Counted from the stretch's first letter, positions 11,001-20,171 are shown. The stretch: 64,000 nucleotides of DNA from Pseudomonas sp. WS 5079 (GCF_012985465.1 NZ_JAAQWN010000005.1:372001-436000); one strand, 5' to 3'. The notes: a model not told the origin generated them from the sequence alone. Numbers and translations: made by a program.

Positions 11001-12981
11001 ATCGCCGTCGGCATCCGTCAGGGTGTAGGTAAACGTCTCCGTCCCATTGCCGCCACCGTGCAACCCCAGGAAGTCGCTGTCGGCCGGGTTCAGCGTGTAC
11101 ACATAAGTGCCATTCGCCGCCAACTCCAGCGTGCCGTAGAGCCCCGTGAAGGAGCCCGGTCACCGGCCCGGACGCGACCCGATCAGCGCCTTGCACGTCA
11201 TTGGTCAACACCGTGCCGCTCAGGGTCAGCAGGCTTTCGGAGGCCACTTGTGCATTGCTGTCATCGGCAGCGGTCGGTACATCGTCCACCACGCTCACGT
11301 GCAGGGTGCCGGTGGCGGTGCTGTTGTTGGTGTCATTGGCGATAACGCTGAAGCTCTCGGTCAGCTCATTCACCCCTCCCGCCGACGGGTGCGCCTCGGT
11401 GCCGGTCAGGGTGTAGCTGTAGCTGATCACCCCGGTGGCCGGGTCAAACCCGGTGATGGTCAGGGTATTGCCCAGGCCGGTGGCGATCGATTGCGGGAAG
11501 CCGGCGGCGACACCACCGGACACCACGTTGATACCGCCCACGGACAGGTTCTGCAAACCGTCCACGGCCGATACGGTCAGGCTGCCGGTACGGGTCAGCG
11601 CGCCAGCGTCGGGGCTGCTGCCATCCACCAGGTTTTTTTCGTAGAGGGTCAGGTCAGCGCCATTCACGCTGATGCCGCCGATCACCACCGGGTCGTCGTT
11701 GTTGTGCACTTGCAGCACCAGGTTGGCGGTGCTGCTGTCGCCATCGGCGTCGGTCAGGGTGTAGGTGAAGGTTTCCGTGCCATTACCGCCGCCCTGCAGC
11801 GCGACAAAATCAGGGTCGGCGCTGTTCAACGTGTAGGTGTAGCTGCCATCGGCCGCCAGCACCAAAGTGCCATATTGACCCGTGAACGTACCGCCCGTGA
11901 TCGGGCCACTGGCGACTCGGTCGGCGCCCTGGGTGTCGTTGTCCAGGACGTTGCCGCTGAGGGTCAACAGGCTTTCCGAAGCGCTGCCCTCATGGCTGTC
12001 ATCCAGCGCCTTGGGCACGTCATCGACAATGGTGATATCCAGCGAGCCGGTGGCGGTGTCGTTATCGCTGTCGGTGGCCACTACCGCAAATTGCTCGCCC
12101 AGGCTGTTGGTGCCGCCACCTGACGGATGGGCCTCGTTGCCGGTCAAGGTGTAGCTGTAGCTGATCACCCCGGTGGCCGCGTTATAACCGGTGATGCTCA
12201 GGGTATTGCCCAGCCCGGTGGTGATAGTTTGCGGAAAGCTGCTGGCCACCCCGCCGCTGACCACACTGATGCCGCCCACCGTCAGGCTTTGCAGGCCGTC
12301 GGGCGCTGTGACGCTGAAGGTGCCGCTTTGCACCAGCGCCGCCGGGTTGCTGGCCGAGCCCTGGGCAAGATTGGCCTCGTTGAGCGTCAACTCGCCGCCC
12401 TCGACCTCCAGCCCACCCAGGCTCACCGGATTGTCGGGAGGCACCACCACAGGCTGGCCGTTGCCGGTGTCCGGCTGGCCGGCGACCTGGAACAACGGGA
12501 ACTCGGGAATCCCACCAAACCCCGCCGTAGGAAAGCCGATGACCGGCTCCACGCGCCCGGCGACTTCGGTCAGCAGCACAAAGGAGTGCCCGCCGCCCAA
12601 CTCACCCGCCGCCGTGCTGCCGGTTTGCCCGGCAGCCGTGGCTTCTGCGGTCTGGGTCGGGTCGTCACCGGCGGCGATGGCTTTTTGCAACTGCAGCACA
12701 TCGGTCAACTGCGCCTGGCTCGGCGCAAGGTCTTCGGAGGCGTGAATCTGCGGCGCCTGGCCAGCCAGCAATTGCGGGGAAAGGCCCAGGCTGCTGTCGC
12801 GCCCCAGGGTCAGCTCATGGCCGTTGGTCAGTTGCACCGCCACCGCACCGGCCGCGCCGGTCTGCAGTTGCTCGCCGGCAAACAGTCGGTCGCCTTCGAC
12901 CAGGCTTCGGCGGCTGCCATCTCCCGCCACCGCGAAGACTTCCCCAACCACCTTGCTGACAACACCGATTAACTTGGCCAT
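5100..12981 (-). CDS. Giant LapA/MapA-type RTX adhesin, reading frame interrupted by one +1 frameshift
   Basis: With one extra base removed near 11156 this reads as a single 2626-residue protein starting MAKLIGVVSKVVGEV. The first ~130 residues are a LapA-type retention module with TAAG at 115-118 and again at 123-126, the motif cut by the periplasmic protease LapG. Five ~246-residue Ig/cadherin-like repeats run from about 186, followed by a partial sixth and a divergent unit. A von Willebrand A domain with the metal motif DISGS lies near 1810. RTX nonapeptides (GGDGNDVLT, GGNGNDLLF) span about 2360-2510, before a C-terminal type I secretion signal. The matching exporter is divergently encoded at 13448-18354. 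Without correction the frame ends soon after codon 608; the remaining 2007 codons stay open from 11123. If the shift is genuine this is a pseudogene. It could be the MapA type described in P. fluorescens, but this cannot be settled here. Confidence 0.85.
8739..12426 (-). repeat. Tandem 738-base repeats inside the adhesin gene (five full units)
   Basis: Units begin near 12426, 11691, 10953, 10215 and 9477, with a sixth partial unit entering at about 8739. A marker phrase recurs at 8881, 9619 and 10357, exactly 738 bases (246 codons) apart. Each unit runs from VVLTGLEVNGGEVTVYEKN to LVLQVHNNDDP. The three units between 8739 and 10953 are nearly identical at DNA level, while the two N-terminal units are more diverged. 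The array is expected to vary in number by recombination and to be hard to assemble. Confidence 0.9.
11155..11157 (-). other. Frameshift site in the adhesin gene (one extra C/G)
   Basis: On the coding strand the text is GTGACCGGGCTCCTTCACG. Removing one G from GGG restores V-T-G-S-F-T-G-L-Y-G-T-L, matching the equivalent stretch of the neighbouring repeat (ITGGTFTGQYGTL). With the extra base the frame degenerates into non-family sequence (LLHGALRHAG) and terminates. The restored gene length of 7881 bases divides exactly into 2627 codons. Confidence 0.85.
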
Positions 12982-13447
12982 GTGCTTATCTCCCTGTCCG
13001 ACCCCAGTAGTCGGCACCTCGGTTACGTGCACAAGCGCAGTGGATCGGGTGGCCCGCAGGTGGCACAAAACTGATTCAAATCAGCCGCCAACCAGCGCTT
13101 TGACCCGCCTGCAGAGAGCCTTCCAAGGGAACAAGTGACAAAAAACCGTCACCCTGAAATTCCCTTTTTTCCGCTACCCCATCATCCGCTTGCACTTGCG
13201 ATTGAACTTTCCAAGAGCCTCAAAACGCGCCGAAGCGCACATAACTCAAGGCTTGTGCTTTGAACAATGTCTTGCTTCGCGCAGAACGCATAAGTTTTTT
13301 TGGACATAACCATTATGAGAAATCCTTCTTAGGTCCTCCCGCAAATGTTCTTAGCTCTGTTGTTACAAGCCTGAGACGGTTTGACCCCTTAAATTCGTCA
13401 AATAAATGGCGACAGACCAGCAACATTGATACACAGGAGAGGTACCC
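12982..13447. promoter_or_regulatory. Divergent promoter region between adhesin and its secretion genes
   Basis: This 466-base gap contains no convincing gene. It must hold both divergent promoters. A Shine-Dalgarno AGGGAG precedes the adhesin ATG and AGGAGAGG precedes the ATG at 13448. The right half (about 13260-13400) is noticeably more AT-rich than the flanking genes. I could not identify a specific regulator site. Confidence 0.5.
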
Positions 13448-14806
13448 ATGCGCGTCTTTACCCCCCTCTGCAGCGCGATTCTGATCGCCATGGCCTGCAC
13501 CAACACCCAAGCGATGTCGCTGACCCAAGCGATCCAAAGCACGCTGGACACTCACCCGGAACTCAATGCCAGCCGTAATAGCCGGCTGTCGGCTGATGAA
13601 GATGTGAAAGTCGCCAAGGGCGGTTTCTACCCCAGCCTCGACCTCAACGCCGCCTACGGCCGCGGTTACAGCGACAACAGCACCACCCGCGCCCGTGGCG
13701 GCAACCACCACACCGAGACCGACAACTACACCCAGTCGGAACTGCGCCTGCGCCAGATGCTGTTCGACGGCTTCAACACCTCCAACGAAGTGCAGCGCAC
13801 CGGGGCGGTGGTCAACTCCCGCGCCTATTACACCCGAGGCACCGCCGAAAGCCTGGCCCTGCGCACCGTCGAGGTGTACCTGGAAGTGCTCAAGCGCCGC
13901 GACCTGCTGACACTGGCCAAGAACAACCTGCAGGCGCACCTGCGGGTCACCGACCAGATTGGCCTGCGCACCGAGCGCGGCATCGGCAGCACCGCTGACC
14001 GCGATCAGTCCACCGCCCGCCGGGCCCTGGCAGACAACAACTACCAGACCGCCCTGGTCGACCTGCAAGACGCCGAATCGAACTTCTACAGCGTGGTCGG
14101 GCGCATGCCGGACGAACTGGAAAGCCCGGCCTCGATCAAGGGCGAACTGCCCAGCGACCAACTCGGCGCCCGGCGCAGCATGCTGGAGAACAACCCCTAT
14201 CTGAAATCGGCCCAGTCCGACGTGATGGCCGCCGAGAGCCAGTACGAAGTGGCCAAGTCGCCGTTCTACCCACGCTTCGATGCCGAGGCGGCGGTGGGTG
14301 CCAATAACAATGTGCAGGGCGACCTGGGCCACGACAACGAATGGCGGGTGGGCGTGGTGATGAACTACAACCTGTTCCGTGGCGGCAGCGACAAGGCCCG
14401 CCTGGCGTCGGACTCGCACAAGATCAACCAGGCCATGGACATCCGCAACAACGCCCTGCGCATGCTCAACGAGAACCTCAACCTGGCCTGGCATGCCATG
14501 GACAACGCGCGCATCCAGACTCCCACCGCCCGCGAATACGCCGAAACCACCCAGCGCGTACGCGCGGCCTACCAGGACCAGTTCGGCCTGGGCCAACGCA
14601 CCTTGCTGGACCTGTTGGACAGTGAAAACGAGCTGTACAACGCCAATCGGCGCTACACCGAAGTGCGCTACACCGAAGAGTTCTCCATGTACCGCGTGCT
14701 GGCCAACATGGGCGAGTTGCTGAACAAGGAGCGCGTGGTGGTGCCGGCCGAAGCCATTGCCCAGTCGGAAGTCAGAAGCGAAGCCCACCTGCCTGACCTG
14801 AAGTAG
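13448..14806 (+). CDS. TolC-family outer-membrane channel of the adhesin type I secretion system (LapE-like)
   Basis: 452 residues with a signal peptide (about 1-23, ending TNTQA). It continues MSLTQAIQSTLDTHPELNAS, the first helix of TolC-type outer-membrane factors. Two OEP repeats follow with long alpha-helical, alanine- and glutamine-rich stretches; FGLGQRTLLDLLDSENELYN near 380 is a typical TolC signature. A strong Shine-Dalgarno AGGAGAGG precedes it. First gene of a tight three-gene run with the ABC and HlyD-like components, divergent from the adhesin, so its cargo is most likely that adhesin. Confidence 0.9.
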   Translation: MRVFTPLCSAILIAMACTNTQAMSLTQAIQSTLDTHPELNASRNSRLSADEDVKVAKGGFYPSLDLNAAYGRGYSDNSTTRARGGNHHTETDNYTQSELRLRQMLFDGFNTSNEVQRTGAVVNSRAYYTRGTAESLALRTVEVYLEVLKRRDLLTLAKNNLQAHLRVTDQIGLRTERGIGSTADRDQSTARRALADNNYQTALVDLQDAESNFYSVVGRMPDELESPASIKGELPSDQLGARRSMLENNPYLKSAQSDVMAAESQYEVAKSPFYPRFDAEAAVGANNNVQGDLGHDNEWRVGVVMNYNLFRGGSDKARLASDSHKINQAMDIRNNALRMLNENLNLAWHAMDNARIQTPTAREYAETTQRVRAAYQDQFGLGQRTLLDLLDSENELYNANRRYTEVRYTEEFSMYRVLANMGELLNKERVVVPAEAIAQSEVRSEAHLPDLK

Positions 14807-14828
14807 CCAACACGTGGAGCAGATCGCC

Positions 14829-16988
14829 GTGAGCCAGATGGAACCGCTGAACCCGGGTGTCGACCCGCGCCAGAGCTTTGATGACCCGTTGCTCGACGGC
14901 CTGCTGATCCTGTGCAAGCTGCACGGCTGTACCGTCAGCCGCTCCAGCCTGAGCGCCGGCCTGCCCTTGGCAGAGCAACGCCTGAGCCTGGACTTGCTGC
15001 CACGGGCGGCGGCCCGGGCCAGCTTGCAGGCGCGGGTATTGCGCCGGGACTTGAAGGCCATCTCGGCGTTGAACCTGCCAGTGCTGTTGCTGCTCAACGA
15101 AGGCCGCTGCGCGGTGCTGCGGCGCTGGGGCGAGGATGGCCAGGCGCTGATCCTGCCCAGCGAAGCCGAGGGCGGCGAACAGTGGGTCAGCCGCGAGGAG
15201 CTCGAAGCGGCCTACAGCGGCCAGGCCCTGTTCGCCCGGCCCCGGCACGAGATCGAAGACCTCCGCGCGCCGCTGGTGCCCCGGGTCGAGGCGTGGTTTC
15301 GCGACACCCTGAAGCTGTCGCGCTGGCTGTACAGCGATGCGATCCTCGCCAGTTTGCTGATCAACCTGCTGGGCCTGATGGTGCCGCTGTTCGTCATGCA
15401 GACCTACGACCGCGTGGTGCCGAACCAGGCCACCTCGACCTTGTGGGTGCTGGTGATCGGCCTGCTGATCGGCACGGGCTTCGAGCTGGTGCTGCGAGTG
15501 GTACGCGCCCATCTGCTGGACACCGCCGGCAAAAAGACCGATGTGATTCTTTCCGCCACCCTGTTCGAGCGCATCACCGGCATGTCGATGAAAGCGCGCC
15601 CCGCGACCATCGGCGGTTTTGCCCAGAGCATCCATGACTTCCAGGGCCTGCGCGAATTTCTCACCGCCGTGACCCTCACCAGCCTGATCGACCTGCCTTT
15701 CGCCGTGCTGATGCTGGTGGTGATCGGCCTGCTCGGTGGCTGGCTGGTGATCATCCCCTTGTGTGCGTTCCCGCTGACCATCGGCTTTGCGATGCTGATC
15801 CAGGCGCGCCTGCGCGACACCGTGCAAAAAAGCCTGAGCCTGGGCGCCGAACGCCAGGCGCTGTTGATCGAAACCCTCAGCGGCCTGGAAACCCTCAAGG
15901 CCTGCAGCGCCGAAAGCGAGCGCCAGCACCAGTGGGAAAGCACCCACGGCGCCCTCACCCGCCTCGACAGCCACGCGCGCAACCTCTCGGCGCTGGCCAC
16001 CAATGGCACGCTGTTCATCCAGCAGTTTTCCGGGATGGCCACGATTGTCGCCGGGGTCTACAGCATCATCGCCGGCAGCCTCAGCGTCGGCGCGCTGGTG
16101 GCCACCTACATGCTCGGCAGCCGGGTACTGGCGCCGCTGGGGCAGATCGCCGGGTTGATCACCCGCTACCAGCAGGCGCAGTTGACCATGCGCAGCACCG
16201 ACGCGCTGATGGCCCTGCCCCAGGAGCGCGACCCGCAGCAGCGCCCACTGGAACGCACGCAACTGAGCGGCGCCCTGGAAGTCAGCCAGGTCACCTTCCG
16301 CTACGCCGGGCAAAACGCCCCGGCCCTGAGCCAGGTCAGTTTCCAGCTCAAGGCCGGCGAGCGCGTGGGGATTATCGGCCGCAGCGGCTCGGGCAAAAGC
16401 ACCCTGGGCCGCCTGGTGATGGGCTTTTACGCGCCAGAAGAAGGCCAGTTGCTGCTCGATGGCCTCGACCTGCGCCAATTGGATGTGGCCGACCTGCGCC
16501 AGCAAGTGGGTTATGTGGCCCATGACCTGCCGCTGTTGGCCGGCAGCCTGCGCGATAACCTGACCCTGGGCGCGCGCTACATCAGCGATGCGCGGATGCT
16601 CGAAGTGGCCGAATTGACCGGTGTCAGCGAACTGGCCCGCCAGCACCCACAAGGCTTCGACCGGCCGGTGGGCGAGCGCGGGCAGTTGCTGTCCGGCGGC
16701 CAGCGCCAGGCGGTGTTGCTGGCCCGCGCGCTGCTGCTCGACCCGCCGATCCTGCTGCTGGACGAACCCACCAGCGCCATGGATAACAGCAGCGAAGAAA
16801 CCCTGCGCCAGCGCCTGGAACTGTGGGTCAAGGGCAAGACGTTGCTCTTGGTCACACACCGCACCTCGATGCTCAGCCTGGTCGACCGCCTGATCGTGCT
16901 GGACAACGGCCGCATCGTTGCCGATGGTCCCAAAGAAAGTGTGATCGATGCTCTGCGCAAGGGCCGTGTCGGCTCGGCCGCCGTCTAG
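14829..16988 (+). CDS. Type I secretion ABC transporter, permease/ATPase (LapB-like)
   Basis: 719 residues. The N-terminal ~130 residues form a C39-peptidase-like domain lacking the catalytic Cys context (DPLLDGLLILCKLHG), as in exporters of RTX adhesins that recognise but do not cut the substrate. Transmembrane helices occupy about 155-425 (starting ILASLLINLLGLMVPLFVMQ). The nucleotide-binding domain has Walker A GRSGSGKST, signature LSGGQRQAVLLAR and Walker B ILLLDEPTSAMD. I chose the GTG at 14829 because GGAG sits eight bases upstream and the length matches LapB; a GTG at 14814 and an ATG at 14838 are alternatives. Ten bases separate it from the next gene. Confidence 0.9.
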   Translation: MSQMEPLNPGVDPRQSFDDPLLDGLLILCKLHGCTVSRSSLSAGLPLAEQRLSLDLLPRAAARASLQARVLRRDLKAISALNLPVLLLLNEGRCAVLRRWGEDGQALILPSEAEGGEQWVSREELEAAYSGQALFARPRHEIEDLRAPLVPRVEAWFRDTLKLSRWLYSDAILASLLINLLGLMVPLFVMQTYDRVVPNQATSTLWVLVIGLLIGTGFELVLRVVRAHLLDTAGKKTDVILSATLFERITGMSMKARPATIGGFAQSIHDFQGLREFLTAVTLTSLIDLPFAVLMLVVIGLLGGWLVIIPLCAFPLTIGFAMLIQARLRDTVQKSLSLGAERQALLIETLSGLETLKACSAESERQHQWESTHGALTRLDSHARNLSALATNGTLFIQQFSGMATIVAGVYSIIAGSLSVGALVATYMLGSRVLAPLGQIAGLITRYQQAQLTMRSTDALMALPQERDPQQRPLERTQLSGALEVSQVTFRYAGQNAPALSQVSFQLKAGERVGIIGRSGSGKSTLGRLVMGFYAPEEGQLLLDGLDLRQLDVADLRQQVGYVAHDLPLLAGSLRDNLTLGARYISDARMLEVAELTGVSELARQHPQGFDRPVGERGQLLSGGQRQAVLLARALLLDPPILLLDEPTSAMDNSSEETLRQRLELWVKGKTLLLVTHRTSMLSLVDRLIVLDNGRIVADGPKESVIDALRKGRVGSAAV

Positions 16989-16998
16989 GAGCCCCACC

Positions 16999-18354
16999 AT
17001 GTCAGCCACTCCCACGTCACCGGGCTATTTCAAGAGCTTTGGCAAAACCGCCGACAGCGAATTCATGCCCGAACTGGCGGGCGCTGCGCTGCAGGACTCG
17101 CCGCGCCGCTCACGGATTATCGTGTGGCTGACCGCCGGCCTGATCATCTGCGCCCTGCTATGGGCCAACTTTGCCGTACTCGATGAAGTGACCATGGGCG
17201 AAGGCAAGGCCATCCCGTCGAGCAAGGTGCAAGTGATCCAGAACCTGGAGGGCGGCATCGTCACCCAGATTTATGTGCGTGAAGGGCAGATGGTGGACAA
17301 GGGCGACAAACTGCTGCAACTGGACGACACGCGGTTCCGCTCGAACAAGGGCGAAAGCGAAGTCGACCGGTATGCCCTCACCGCCCAGGTCGAACGCTTG
17401 TCGGCCGAGGCCGAGGGGCGGCCGTTCAAATTGTCCGATGAAGTGATCGCCAAGGCCCCGCAAGTGGCCGAAGACGAACGTTCACTGTTCGAACAACGCC
17501 AGCGCCGCTTGAGCAGCGAGCAACGGACCTTGAGTGAACAACTGCGGCAGAAAACCCAGGAACTGGCGGAGTTTCGCTCCAAGCAGGGCCAATTCAGCTC
17601 CAGCCTGGCGCTATTGCAACAAGAGATGAACATGTCGGCGCCCCTGGTGGGCACCGGTGCGGTATCGCCGGTGGAAATCCTGCGCCTCAAACGCAGCGCC
17701 GTGGAGATCCGCGGTTCGCTGAACGCCACCACCCTGGCGATCCCCCGGGCGGAATCGGCGATCAATGAGATCAAGAGCAAAATCGACGAATCGGTACAGA
17801 CCTTCCGCTCGGAAGCCGCCAAGGAACTCAACGAAAAACGCACCGACCTGTCAAAAATCACCGCCACCAGCATCGCCATCGATGACCGCGTCAGCCGCAC
17901 CACCGTGGTCTCGCCGGTGCATGGGGTGATCAAGCAATTGAAGGTCAACACCATCGGCGGCGTCGTCCAGCCAGGCAGCGACATGGTGGAAATCGTCCCG
18001 CTGGAAGACAACCTGCTGATCGAGGCCAAGGTGCGGCCCCAGGACGTGGCGTTCTTGCATCCGGGGCAGAAGGCGATGGTCAAGTTCAGTGCCTATGACT
18101 ACACCATCTACGGCGGGCTGGCGGCGAAACTGGAACTGATCGGCGCCGATACGATTACCGACGACAAGGGCAACAGCTTCTACCTGATCCAGGTGCGCAC
18201 CGATAAGAACCATCTGGGTGGGGAGAAAAAACCGCTGCTGATCATCCCGGGGATGGTGGCGACGGTAGACATCATTACCGGGGAGAAAAGCGTGTTGGAT
18301 TACTTGCTCAAGCCGGTGTTGAAGGCACGCACGGAGGCGATGCGCGAGCGTTAG
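16999..18354 (+). CDS. HlyD-family membrane-fusion protein of the type I secretion system (LapC-like)
   Basis: 451 residues. One N-terminal transmembrane helix (about 42-62, IIVWLTAGLIICALLWANFA) is followed by a lipoyl-like hairpin (IQNLEGGIVTQIYVREGQMV). Long coiled coil lies at about 125-300 and a beta-barrel domain with VSPVHGVIKQLKVNTIGGVV follows. This is the periplasmic adaptor joining the ABC transporter to the TolC-like channel. Start ATG at 16999 has TAGGAGCC just upstream, formed partly by the stop codon of the ABC gene, indicating an operon. Confidence 0.9.
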   Translation: MSATPTSPGYFKSFGKTADSEFMPELAGAALQDSPRRSRIIVWLTAGLIICALLWANFAVLDEVTMGEGKAIPSSKVQVIQNLEGGIVTQIYVREGQMVDKGDKLLQLDDTRFRSNKGESEVDRYALTAQVERLSAEAEGRPFKLSDEVIAKAPQVAEDERSLFEQRQRRLSSEQRTLSEQLRQKTQELAEFRSKQGQFSSSLALLQQEMNMSAPLVGTGAVSPVEILRLKRSAVEIRGSLNATTLAIPRAESAINEIKSKIDESVQTFRSEAAKELNEKRTDLSKITATSIAIDDRVSRTTVVSPVHGVIKQLKVNTIGGVVQPGSDMVEIVPLEDNLLIEAKVRPQDVAFLHPGQKAMVKFSAYDYTIYGGLAAKLELIGADTITDDKGNSFYLIQVRTDKNHLGGEKKPLLIIPGMVATVDIITGEKSVLDYLLKPVLKARTEAMRER

Positions 18355-18370
18355 CGGTGTTTGGGTGGGC

Positions 18371-18456
18371 GCCATCGCCGGCAAGCCGGCTCCTACACTG
18401 ACCGCGCATGTCTTGAGCAACGCGGTCAATGTGGGAGATGGCTTGCCAGCGATGGC
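18371..18456. repeat. REPIN: two REP sequences in inverted orientation
   Basis: GCCATCGCCGGCAAGCCGGC begins the left arm (18371-18398) and GTGGGAGATGGCTTGCCAGC the right arm (18431-18456), separated by about 32 bases. It sits between the convergent 3' ends of the membrane-fusion gene and the DTW gene. Confidence 0.75.
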
Positions 18457-18474
18457 CCCACCTCGGTGCCCCTG

Positions 18475-19071
18475 CTAGTCACCCCCATGATTGCGCTGGA
18501 AAACCTCTTCCCCCATCGCCGCAATCTGCCCCTCGATCAGCGCCTCGAACGGCCGCAACAAGGGCTCGAATGACTGCGGCGCCTCCAGCACCTGCAACGC
18601 CTGCACGATCGCCTCCACCGTCGACAGCGCCCCCGGCCCCGGTGCCTTGCGCAGCCGGTAGCGGGACACGGCCCCTTCAGCCAGCGTCACCCGTGGCAAC
18701 GCCGCCAGCAGCGGGTTGAGGTGCAGCAACTTGCGCGCCTTGCGCCAGGTGCCGTCGGGCACCACCAGCAGCAACGGCTGGCTGGATAGGCTGTAGGCCT
18801 GCAAAGGCTGCGCATCCTCGGCGGGAAACAGCAGCCGCGCCTGATAACCCGGCGGGTTGAGCAAGGTCTGCAAGTCTTCGAATATTTCACCTACCACCAG
18901 TTGCGCATTCACCAGGCCCAACGCGGCCAGGCGTGCGGTGTTGAGCGCATGGTTGACCTCGCTGGGATGCTGCAACAGCAACACCCGGGTGCGGCTGTCG
19001 AGGCGCGGGATCAGTGCGCACAGGCAGTGGGTGGTTGGCCGCAGGCAGCGGGGGCATTGGGGTCTGGACAT
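18475..19071 (-). CDS. DTW-domain protein (tRNA-uridine aminocarboxypropyltransferase family)
   Basis: 198 residues. The N terminus MSRPQCPRCLRPTTHCLC carries the cysteine cluster typical of the family, and PDGTWRKARK near 106-115 contains the D-x-T-W signature. Family members TapT and TuaA transfer the 3-amino-3-carboxypropyl group of S-adenosylmethionine to a uridine in tRNA (acp3U). The start was chosen at this ATG because the long upstream extension is not family-like. The LysR gene's stop is two bases upstream on the same strand, so the two may be co-transcribed. Confidence 0.85.
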   Translation of the reverse strand: MSRPQCPRCLRPTTHCLCALIPRLDSRTRVLLLQHPSEVNHALNTARLAALGLVNAQLVVGEIFEDLQTLLNPPGYQARLLFPAEDAQPLQAYSLSSQPLLLVVPDGTWRKARKLLHLNPLLAALPRVTLAEGAVSRYRLRKAPGPGALSTVEAIVQALQVLEAPQSFEPLLRPFEALIEGQIAAMGEEVFQRNHGGD

Positions 19072-19073
19072 GT

Positions 19074-19967
19074 TCAGGCCTGATTGAGCTGTGCTTTGAG
19101 TAAATCGCGGAAGGTCTGGATCAACGGCTCGCGGCTGCGCCCACGGCGCATGATCAGCGAAAACGGCGCCTGGTAGCCAAAGGTCGCCGGCAGCAGCACC
19201 CGCAAGTCGCCCTTGTCGGCCCAGGCCTGGGCGTAGTGTTCGGGCAAATAGCCGATGTAGGCGCCGGACAGCACCAGGATCAACTGCGCCTCCATACTTT
19301 CTACGGTGGCGGCGCTGTGCTTGAAGCCGTGGCGCGCCAGTTCCGCCTGGCTCCAGTAACCGCGCCCGACCATGCGTTGCTGGGTGATCACCTGCTCCGG
19401 AATGCGCCTTTCGCTGAACAGCGGATGCCGCGAGCTGCAATAGAGCCAGTGCTGTTCGCGGTACAGCGGCATGTAGACCAAGCCGCTCATGCGGTTGGAG
19501 AAGGCGCCGATGGCCAGGTCCAGGCGATTGTCCTGCACCCCCAGTTGCAGTTCGTAGGGGCTCATGACCGATAAGTGCAGATGCACCGCCGGGTGCTCAA
19601 GGCTGTAGGCGCCGATGACTTCGGCGAATGGCAGGGCCTTGTCGCTGACCGTGGAGTCGAGCACACCCAGCTTGAGCGTGCCGCGCAGTTCGCCCTTGAG
19701 CGCCGCCGCGTATTGCTCGAAGCCCTCCAGTTCGCCCAGCAGGCGCAGGGTCTCCTGGTGAAACAACTCACCCTTGCTGGTCAGGCTGAAGCCGCCACGC
19801 CCGCGATGGCACAACACCAGGCCCAAGGCGCCTTCCAGCTGGCTCATGTAGGTGCTGATGGCCGAGGTCGACAGGTTGAGCTCGTGCTGGGCACTGGCAA
19901 ACCCTTGGTGGCGCACCACGCTTGCGAAGATGCGCAACAGTTTCAGGTCGGGCAAGGCGCTGGCCAT
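19074..19967 (-). CDS. LysR-family regulator, probably of the divergent ureohydrolase gene (GbuR-like)
   Basis: 297 residues. An N-terminal winged helix-turn-helix (LLRIFASVVRHQGFASAQHELNLS begins the helix pair) is followed by the effector-binding domain (LKLGVLDSTVS...). It lies divergently from the ureohydrolase and symporter genes, the arrangement seen for GbuR/GpuR-type regulators of guanidino-compound catabolism in P. aeruginosa. A perfect 10-base palindrome at 20148-20171 is a likely operator. The start MASALPDLKLLRIF was chosen by family alignment over an ATG 29 codons upstream, which would run into the REPIN. Confidence 0.85.
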   Translation of the reverse strand: MASALPDLKLLRIFASVVRHQGFASAQHELNLSTSAISTYMSQLEGALGLVLCHRGRGGFSLTSKGELFHQETLRLLGELEGFEQYAAALKGELRGTLKLGVLDSTVSDKALPFAEVIGAYSLEHPAVHLHLSVMSPYELQLGVQDNRLDLAIGAFSNRMSGLVYMPLYREQHWLYCSSRHPLFSERRIPEQVITQQRMVGRGYWSQAELARHGFKHSAATVESMEAQLILVLSGAYIGYLPEHYAQAWADKGDLRVLLPATFGYQAPFSLIMRRGRSREPLIQTFRDLLKAQLNQA

Positions 19968-20004
19968 GGAACCTCCAGGCAAAAAATCGGCTGACAGGCC
20001 CATT

Positions 20005-20110
20005 CCCTGTAGGAGCGAGCTTGCTCGCGAAAAACCTGAGAGCGCCGCGTACATTCTGAATGCCCGCGTAATCGTTAACGTTTTTCGCGAGCACGCTCGC
20101 TCCTACAGGG
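20005..20110. repeat. REPIN (GAGCGAGCTTGCTCGCGAA type)
   Basis: CCCTGTAGGAGCGAGCTTGC opens the left arm and CGCTCGCTCCTACAGGG closes the right arm. The interior shares phrases with the REPIN at 42751-42853 (AACCTGAG-GCGCCGCGT and AGAATG...CGCGT), so the two are members of one family. Confidence 0.85.
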
Positions 20111-20147
20111 AACAGGGTTTGCAACCCGGTGGAGTCTACCCCAGGCA

Positions 20148-20171
20148 TTAGTTCAGAAAAATCTGAACTAA
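20148..20171. promoter_or_regulatory. Palindromic LysR-type operator in the divergent regulator-ureohydrolase region
   Basis: TTAGTTCAGA-AAAA-TCTGAACTAA is a perfect 10-base inverted repeat, containing the T-N11-A pattern of LysR sites. It is 84 bases upstream of the GTG at 20255. A weaker copy, TCTGACATTTCGCAGA at 20199-20214, could be the activation half-site nearer the promoter. Confidence 0.65.

Noticed and set aside
8739..12426. Regularly spaced repeats considered as a CRISPR-like array
   Set aside because: The period is 738 bases, in frame, and encodes adhesin domains; there are no short spacers or cas genes.
14772..17015. 747-codon minus-strand frame opposite the type I ABC gene
   Set aside because: Glutamine/histidine-rich antisense shadow; the plus strand encodes an unmistakable ABC transporter.
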